Shown here: positions 56,601 to 64,000 of the stretch, piece after piece
How the letters are laid out: each line of letters opens with the position of its first letter
Position numbering within the stretch: the stretch's first letter is position 1
Origin: Acanthaster planci
Lineage: Eukaryota; Echinodermata; Asteroidea; Valvatida; Acanthasteridae
Length of the DNA stretch: 64,000 nucleotides
Direction: 5' to 3'
Assembly (NCBI RefSeq): GCF_001949145.1
Contig: NW_019091401.1
Coordinates: 191,492-255,491, forward strand
Notes under the pieces: generated by a model
The model's input: the letters and a program-made list of their open reading frames with translations, nothing else
Databases searched by the model: none
What the model was told of the DNA's origin: nothing
Position numbers and translations under genes: made by a program

Positions 56601-59600
56601 TTTCCAATATCTTGTACATTAACATGCAGCTCTCATTGAATAGCATGCACATGTTAAAGAAAAGTAGTAAACACTCTGGATATCATTTCGTACTTTTCAT
56701 CTTATTGCCAGTATATCAAATGATATTTGTTGACCTCTGAGGTGTTGAACATGGATTCATGACTCCCCTTGCATGACACCTTTTGCTTTGCCTCACATCA
56801 CAATTGTTAGACTGTACCACACTTTAGCCATGATGAGAGAAAAATCCAAGTTATGGAGTGTGGATTGACACCAGTCCACACTGTGCCGCTGGGTGAGATA
56901 TCTGAGCCATTTAAGGGTCAAGTAATCCTCACCTTGACCACAGCAAGTGGCAGATCACTGAAACTCATTCTGCTGACTGTCACACCATCTTTGGTGTCTG
57001 TTTTCTTCCAATTTTTGCCAACTGCCAAGGCCAACAGGTTGTTCCACTGCTGCTCAAATCAAAATGAGGGAATGAGGTGTGATAGACTGGTTTTATTCTT
57101 TAATTAACAAAAAAGGTGGGAGAATGATAGAGATCTGAGGTTATGGTTTGTTGACAGATCTGAGGTTATGGTTCGTTGACTGATCTGAGGTTATGGTTTG
57201 TTGACAGACCTGAGGTTATGATTCGTTGACTGATCTGAGGTTATGGTTTGTTGATAGACCTGAGGTTATGGTTTGTTGACAGACCTGAGGTTACGATTCG
57301 TTGACTGATCTGAGGTTATGGTTCGTTGATAGACCTGAGGTTATGGTTCGTTAACAGATCTGAGGTTATGGTTTGTTGACAGATCTGAGGTTGTGGTTTG
57401 TGGTCTAGTACTTTATTTACTTCAATGTACACATCAAAACTCTTCATTATACATGTATGTACTCATGAATGCCCAAAATATACAGTACAATGAATTTGAA
57501 TTGTCTAAATACCACTACATCCATCAGGTATAAGACCCAATATGAATCGCCTCTGCATTTTGTGTCTGACCAACAGTAAGAAAAATTTTGCCAGAATTAC
57601 TCCAGCCCTCATTTGGATTTTTGGCAGAAACCTCTCTGAATCCTCCAAAATCCCCCACCGTGATGGAAAATGATGGCACATTCTTTGAACATAATTCTCA
57701 AGCAGCCAGTTCAAAGTAAGGAAATAGTGGCTAGGCTCTCCCTCTCTCATTACTGCCAATCCTCCAAAACCTCTTGGTGGATTTGAGTGATCTGGGACTG
57801 ATAGTTACAGTTTGTATACTATTTCAGAGCTTTGTAGCATTTTTTTTTATTATTACACAATCACATGGACCTTTGTGTCAGAGAAAAAGTTGCCAAATTT
57901 TGCTAGAATCCGACTGCTCGGTATCCACAGGTAGAATCTTCTTCCTTGCACAGACCCTTCGTATTCTATTTTCCCTCCCCCATATCTCTGTCTCTTGGAC
58001 TCACTTGCTTTCTCCACTCTGCATCCAAGTACATGTCTCTCCTGAATTCATTCTTCTCTGCCAGCTGAGAATTTCTACTTTCTCTGTCTTTCCTTTTCTA
58101 AACAATGAACCATACATGAAGTCTTTATAGACATGGTCAGGATATTACAATGACCATCAACCTCAGCTTAAATCTCAAGAACATTAGAAGTCATTATTCT
58201 TATTGGAAAGTCAATCTACTTCCTTGCTGAAGATGTCAGTGTTGTGCTGTTTAACTTAAATCACTCAGACTGCATGATGTAGTGCTGTGGTCAAGTTCTT
58301 TTGCTCGAGACAGACATGATGTGCCAGTCTAAAACCTTGGAAAGGAATTCAGCATTTGAGCAAAGTCTGGAATCCAGCCCATTCTTCAGCAAATATTGTA
58401 TAGTAGTTGCACATCTCCATCTAAATCCATATATTAAATATTCACGGTAAACGTCAGATAGTTTGATGTAAATGGGAAACATCATTCCTTGTACAACCTG
58501 TTGAGAAACACACATCCCTCTAAAATGAACAGAACTGAGAACACTGAAGTAAATAAACCAAGAACCATTTGAATGGGGATTGCACTAGAAAGCTACCTTA
58601 GCTTTGAAGGAGGCTGTCTGCTTGCGAAGCAAAGCTTTTTGTGCTGAAGCGCCCTCTATTGCAGCATCCAGAACCTCCATCCACTCATGTTTATCATCTT
58701 CACTTTCTGTGGAGAAAAAGAAATCTCACTCTCCATTCACTGTAACTTTGATATTCTACACTATTTGTGTTGTTACTGTTGCACCTCCACTGGCGACTGG
58801 ATTAGCCGTCCCAAGGTGTACATTAACCACTTCGTGCCGGTGGCAGTTATCAATGTTGACGATGCTGGGGTGGGATAATTATCATTTTTTTCTGTTTTCA
58901 AAATTCTTTAAAATTCCTATCTTCATTTATTGGACACTTACACCCACACCAAGGACTGTCTGGTTTCTGCTCTTATCTGACAGACAACATCTATTGATGC
59001 TGGAGTATTTCAGCCAGGCCTGCTGCCTTGTAAAAAGAGCCCAGATTTTGCGGTGTGACGTAATTTTCTTTTGTTCATGAAACTGGCACAGTGCGCTGCT
59101 GACCTCTTTTCAATAAGGGCCAGATTAGACTGCAATGGTACTGTGTGGCTCATTGCTGCGGTGGTGGAGCGCTTTTGTCCCACTCGCACTAATTGCCCCA
59201 AACCGTGGTATACTGTTTTAAAACAAGGCTGGATTATCTCCACTATTGAGAGTGAAAAAATGTTGGTAATGCCCAGCAACCTGGCCGTTTTACAAGTACA
59301 GTCTTTTGTTACAAGGCCCAGTTCCCTTTGTCCGATTTTGGAGACCCTGGCCACGCGTATAAAGAATACGTGTCCGGTACCAGAAACCCCGGCGGCAAGT
59401 GGATAAAGATGACTGGGAGACTGTAAAGAAGAAACAAATGGACACTAGTTGGGTTTGGTGTGGTGGTCAGTGTTCAGTCATCAAAGTCTTGACTCATAGA
59501 TCAAAGGCCACCACACCACCCTCAAGTGTCCCACAGAAAGTTGCATCATCTCCTAACATATGTGCCAAACAGCTGTTTCATGTTCAGGGAGGATTAAATG

Positions 59601-62600
59601 GGGGGGGATATTACAACATTACTATTTAATGAAATGGAGGCAACTTGATGATAAAAAGTGGTCAATCAATAGTGATGAATGCAGACATGTTCATCTTTAC
59701 AGAAGGGAGGAAATGACTGTAAAATGAAAAATGGCTTCATTGGACATTTTGAAGGGAAATGTGGTCACACATTACCCAGGCAAGGAATGTCCCTCTTGTC
59801 TATCAATTAGCAATTTCGGTATTTCAATAAGACAAAGTCATTTAAGCATGACATGACACCAGTTCAAACAGATATGTTTCGTGGAGTGAGTTGGTGTATG
59901 GCCACCCTCATGGGGGTCGACCTGGCATAAATTTATTGATGTTCACAAGTAACCTATGATGCGATTCATATTGAGCAAATGCTCTCTTACTAAAAATGTC
60001 CAATTCATTCACCTATTGAGACAAATTCACTTACCCATTGATCCAATTCATATACCATTTGGATCCAATTCACTACCAATTCAGTAACAAATTCCAAAAC
60101 CAATTGCTTTTTCTTGGAATCAAATTGGAATCCAATTGGGTCCAATTGGTTTGAATAGTAAATTCTGACCTTTTCTCAGTTGGATCATTTCAAACCAATT
60201 GACACCATTTGAATGCCAATTCACAATCCATTTGTAACCAACCAAAGAACCAACTGAAACCATTTCAATACCAATTCAAACAAATTGAGTCCCATTTGAA
60301 AAATCCATTTGATGGGGGAAACAAGCTGAAAGCATACCAATTGGAACCAGTTGCATCCCATTTGAAATTTCCAATTGATCGAGGAAAACAGACAGACAGA
60401 AAGCATACCAATTGGAACCATTTGATTCCCATTTGAATTCTAATTGATTGGGGAAAATAAACAAAGACAAAAATGCCAATTGAAACCAACTGCGTCTGAT
60501 TTGAAATCTCCAATGGATGGGGCAAAACAAATGGGTAAGAAAACATACCAACTGAAACCAACTGAGCACAACTGATTGCCAACTGGACCCAATTAAATCC
60601 AATTTGAAAATCAGTTGGTTTGAATTAGCCTAACTTGCTAATTATGCAAAGGTCGGCTCCATGGTCTGATGAGGAACACTTAGATTAATTTTGATAAAGA
60701 GAACAAGGACTTCTCAACAAGCAGATGATGAAGTCTCACCACAGCTGATATAGTAGGTCCTTGTTGTACCATCTTCTGCAAAGGGTCCCACTTCAAAACA
60801 GTTCGGTTGCTCCCTCTCTTTGCCTTCTGGCTCCCTTGTAACATCTGAATAAAGAAAGAAATTTATTTTGTTGAAAAATTACCTCTTATAAATAACCAAA
60901 TTTCCCGTAAATAATTACATGAACTTTAAAGCCAATGTATTGTATATGCCATTGTCAGCGTCTGACTTATTATATTTGTTACTTGTGTCTTCTATTTCAT
61001 GCAGGTTCATAAATGTATTTGTCAGCTTTAGTGATGTATTCTTTATTTCTAATATAGGGTCACATCAAAAACCTTCAGCTTATACTGATATCTAGTAGAT
61101 TAATGAAAAATTCTATAAAATGATTGTAGCTTAATTCCATTAAATATTATGGATTTGTCAATGTGAGTGTCGCTTTGTTTATCAACAAGGAATATTATTA
61201 AAGGTTATGCGATCCAAGGCTTGATTATGTTTCTCCTTTGACATTTAAATGTGGGAACAAAGCAGGCTACTCGAAATCTACTTTAACGGACCCACAAATT
61301 TGGGAAATTTTTCAGTATTGCTGCAATAACGGCAATGCTACCATGACAATTCAAAATCTCCTGAAAACGCTAAACTATCTTCAACTTTCAGTCGCTTTAC
61401 ATTCATGCCTTTATAAAAGAAAGGAAAAGAAAACGAAATGAAATAAAATAATAAAATAAAATAAAACAAAATAAAATAAAATAAAAAAAATAATAAAACA
61501 AAATAAAATAAAATAAAATAATAAAATAAAATAAAATAAAATAAAATAAAATAAAATAAAATAAAATAAAATAAAATAAAATAAAATAAAATAAAATAAA
61601 ATAAAATAAAATAAAATAAAATAAAATAAAATAAAATAAAATAAAATAAAATAAAATAAAATAAAATAAAATAAAATAAAATAAAATAAAATAAAATAAA
61701 ATAAAATAAAATAAAACTAAAAATGCTCTGAAATGTTTGTCTTGGGTTGCGTTTAAAGTCATAGTGTCTGAAAAGGGCAGCAACAACAAAGTACTTCGCA
61801 CACAAGTGTGGAAAAATGGTGCGATGTTGAGTACATGTAAACATTCATGAATATTTGAGCCTAGCAAGAAATTAGAGCAAACAGAATGGCAATCATCCCC
61901 AGACAGGCCTTAGTGCAATAACTTCAGCAGAGCAAGTTAAGCACCATTTAGTGTGCAAGTTGGCACTGCATACACAGTGACCTTCCTTCATTGTGAAAGG
62001 TGGATGGAAGCAGGATCAGGATCCAGTGTACATTAGATGCAGCAAGGTTTATTTACAGTTAGCTACCATTGGAAAATGCAATGCCCCATGGCAGGATTCA
62101 GTGCAAACAAAGTTATTGTCTGGAAGCTTCCAGCTAGCTGTATTCTGCCCAGACTGTCAATGACAATAGCTGGCATGTAGCAAAGCCTGTGAGCAGCAGA
62201 GGAGAAGACCCTGCATATTGATTTGACTTGATGTTAAGCACCCCCCTACCATCACCACAGCCACTATTCCATCGTCCTTGAAAGACTGCTGGAAGTCTTT
62301 GAAGGGGAAAAAGTCCTCCACTTTTGACTCTGCCTTGTAATAAAACTCAATTTTTATTTGTGTTTCAGTGAATTTTTGTACCCCATACCTTGATTTAGTT
62401 GAACAGAGCAGTTTAAAACAAAATCCCAATACCATTTACTTTATCCTCAATTTTGGACCATAGTATTATTTATAGTTCCACCTAATGCCATGTAATGGAA
62501 CAGTCCAAATTGGCTAGCAGAATTAAGCAACATTTATATGCTAAGCTCAGCATTGTTAGAAGGTACTTATTGTTTACTCCACTGGGGCTACAGTGAAAAT

Positions 62601-63782
62601 TCCACCTGCCTTTTGTTATTGTACTAAGACTCTCTTGGCCATGCATGAGGTATTTGGCCTCGCTCCAAAAGGTTTTCATGAGGCCATATAAAACCAGGGT
62701 GTAAGGAATTTCTGTGAGGACTCTGGTGACTGGGATGTACTGCAGAGCATCCAGAGCATGCTTTCATCTGCCTTTGGTTCTGTATGTAAGTTCTGTATTT
62801 GCTTTTTGGAAACTTGGCACGATCTGCTCCTACCATTCCTGTTTCTCTTGATTTCTTTGCAAGTAAAACAGGTAAACAGGCATTTTTCTGGGGGGAGCTG
62901 CAGCCCAAAAGGAAGTTGCATTTCTGGTAATTCAGAACTCAAACTTTTCGACATTGATTATTGTGTAGAAATGTATCAGTTGTACAGCCTTGTAGTATCC
63001 TGTTCACAGATAGAAAGCATATGGATTGGTAAGTTTAATTTATTTACTTGATATCCATATTGACATTTATTCTTGTCATAAAAATTTAATGTAATTCAAA
63101 GTCACTAAAAAGTTGTGTGCGGCAAAACCATATTTAATGATTTAATAATTTTATACAGAGTAAGTTGCCTGTTTAATCAAAAAATGTCTACTCACACTTA
63201 TTACTGAGCTGTATCTGTCCTTTAGGTGTTTTGGCGCCTTGCTTGCTAGAAAAATGAATATTAAAGATGTTTCACAGATTGAAACAAGAAAAAGTGTTCT
63301 GATGCTTCGGGGGAGTTGATTAGCTATCCCTTGGTAATACATCCGAGCTTTTGCCTCCACTGTGCCAGTGGCAATGCAACTTGAGATTAATTCACCAGTG
63401 TTAGTGACATCTGTAAAACGGGCAACTCGAAAGTTCTGTACCTGCAAGCAAGGACTGCCTTTCCAAAAGTGTGGTTAGTCTGAATTGAGGATGGGTGGGC
63501 AGGTAAAATTAAAGAGTGACAGGGAAAACGAGTCAGAAATGAAAATTTCCCTTGGAAAAGCTTATAAATGCACTGGGAAGACAAGAGAACAATCTGAAAG
63601 GTCTGCCTGAGAAGCATTTCTTTTTGACTCTGGTTTCACTCACTCGTAGTAGTAAAGAGTCGCTGTCCGACCTCGCTGTATCAAGACAAACCAGCGCTTC
63701 TGCCATTTGTATTGGCCGAGTAGGTTTCTGTTGCCACTCTTTTTGATGCACAGTCCCTCCTTCAGAATCACTTCGCTTCCGT
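53620..63782 (-). CDS. PH domain-START domain protein, 5' end missing
   Basis: Minus-strand exons: 63644-63782, 63196-63245, 60740-60844, 58597-58706, 55501-55617, 54807-54881, 54278-54499, 53620-53943 (stop at 53620-53622), all in phase. The first visible exon needs one base from an exon beyond the window. The first four exons form a PH domain: LKEGLCIKKSGNRNLLG, WQKRWFVL, FEVGPF, TYYISC and the C-terminal helix with its invariant Trp (DDKHEWMEVLDAAI). After only about 25 residues a START lipid-transfer domain follows: DGVTVSRMSF, VEGVINA, GTIMDCYKEIK, GILITSVHHPDS, NMGLSGCIIKP, SEVTHLTLLGQINLQG. An acidic loop (DTEEDSASEDEDG) sits before the last START strands. PH domains bind phosphoinositides or proteins; START domains bind sterol, phospholipid or ceramide. 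CERT also joins PH and START but has a long middle region with FFAT motif, absent here. The exons at 55501-55617 and 54807-54881 are duplicated at 56933-57049 and 56258-56332. Confidence 0.82.
54563..55991. repeat. Tandem duplication, left copy
   Basis: This 1.43-kb unit recurs at 55993-57402 in direct orientation with scattered substitutions and short indels. Both contain the same two START exons and end in the same 25-bp minisatellite. A single N at 55992 sits exactly at the joint. Confidence 0.9.
55702..55991 (+). repeat. 25-bp minisatellite, about 11 copies
   Basis: The unit is near GATCTGAGGTTATGGTTTG plus TTGACA, with variants at a few positions (GTTTG/GTTCG, GACA/GACT/GATA). It lies in an intron of the PH-START gene. 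Confidence 0.95.
55993..57402. repeat. Tandem duplication, right copy
   Basis: Second copy of the unit at 54563-55991. The duplicated exon at 56933-57049 appears identical to 55501-55617; the exon at 56258-56332 differs from 54807-54881 by one silent change (GTT/GTC Val). Both exons are 117 and 75 bp with phase 0 on both sides, so either or both pairs could be spliced in frame. Confidence 0.9.
57131..57402 (+). repeat. 25-bp minisatellite, second array, about 11 copies
   Basis: Same unit as 55702-55991, with a different order of variant units, ending the right copy of the duplication. Confidence 0.95.
58823..59406. mobile_element. Possible second piggyBac-like MITE
   Basis: It begins TTAACCACTTCGTGCCGG and ends with sequence whose inverse is TTATCCACTTGCCGCCGG. 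The ends match at about 16 of 21 positions, and the target would be TTAA with one change on the right (ATAA). It lies 117 bp upstream of the 58597-58706 exon on the minus strand. No transposase frame. Confidence 0.5.
60040..60620 (+). repeat. Degenerate ~70-bp tandem array built on CCAATTGG
   Basis: At least four units of about 65-72 bp (starting near 60293, 60359, 60431 and 60500) share CATTTGAA, CCAATTGAT, GGGGAAAAC, ATACCAATTGGAACC. Upstream, 60040-60290 is the same theme but more degenerate. Its minus-strand open frames are repeat artefacts. Confidence 0.7.
61436..61716 (+). repeat. (AAAAT)n microsatellite, about 280 bp
   Basis: A near-pure pentanucleotide array in an intron of the PH-START gene. 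The Tyr/Phe/Ile-rich minus-strand frames across it are not genes. Confidence 0.99.
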
Positions 63783-63875
63783 CTGAATGAACCCGATAAA
63801 AATGGGGCAAATTACAATGTAAAGAAAGTTTTTGATAGTTTTGAAGTCAATGAATGTGTATATACCCAAGTGACA

Positions 63876-64000
63876 TTAACCCCTTTGTGCCGTTAAGACA
63901 CGCCGTAAAAATTGAGATCCTCGGCCCACTTTTCAGTTATTATTCTCGGCCCACGCTCGAGCGAACACTGTGAAAGAAGGCAAACCCTGGCTCTTGTATA
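63876..64000 (+). mobile_element. piggyBac-like MITE, second copy, cut by window edge
   Basis: It starts TTAACCCCTTTGTGCCG and then follows the 11465 copy closely (AATTGAGATCCTCGGCCCAC, TATTATTCTCGGCCCACGCT, GAAAGAAGGCA). The right end lies beyond the window. Confidence 0.8.

Noticed and set aside
60221-60602. Overlapping minus-strand frames with repeated WFQLV-like peptides
   Set aside because: Produced by the CCAATTGG-type tandem array.
61338-61867. Long minus-strand frames rich in Leu, Phe, Tyr and Ile
   Set aside because: They are the translation of the (AAAAT)n microsatellite.

Overview
The window is animal genomic DNA: multi-exon protein genes with GT-AG introns, long introns and intergenic stretches, and many short inverted-repeat transposons. 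A complete 7-dehydrocholesterol reductase gene argues against insects and nematodes, which lack sterol synthesis. The strong similarity to vertebrate proteins and the abundance of TACATGTA-type motifs suggest a marine invertebrate deuterostome (echinoderm, hemichordate or cephalochordate). I cannot tell these apart from the sequence alone. All gene models below were assembled by hand from reading frame, splice sites, intron phase and remembered family motifs; no alignment was run.

Layout. 1-4000: intergenic, dominated by two large hairpin elements. 4006-12744 (+): UQCRC2, complex III core protein 2, 12 exons. 14225-16586 (-): an ER-type FKBP with two EF-hands, a long acidic insertion and a KWDEL end. 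17631-20799 (-): DHCR7, 4 exons, complete. 20800-27624: gene-poor, with transposon remnants. 27625-33959 (+): DCTN5 (dynactin p25), 6 exons, complete. 35592-51554: a cluster of four secreted lipocalin genes (three on -, one on +) sharing one intron plan. 53620-63782 (-): a PH domain plus START domain protein, 5' end outside the window, with two START exons lying in a 1.43-kb tandem duplication. A piggyBac-like MITE is cut by the right window edge.

The single-copy genes are housekeeping (respiration, ER folding, cholesterol synthesis, dynein adaptor) and do not form a pathway. UQCRC2 and DCTN5 both lie on human 16p12, so their closeness here may be ancient linkage. The accessory part is the lipocalin cluster: small secreted beta-barrel proteins that bind hydrophobic ligands, duplicated locally, with a divergent pair that has TATA boxes. 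Next to it is a PH-START protein, predicted to bind membranes and lipid.

The least ordinary signals are the lipocalin array (one copy with an extra intron holding a CRE-rich foldback), the FKBP whose usual active-site aromatics are missing, the PH-START protein with its duplicated symmetric exon pair, and several families of long-hairpin MITEs.
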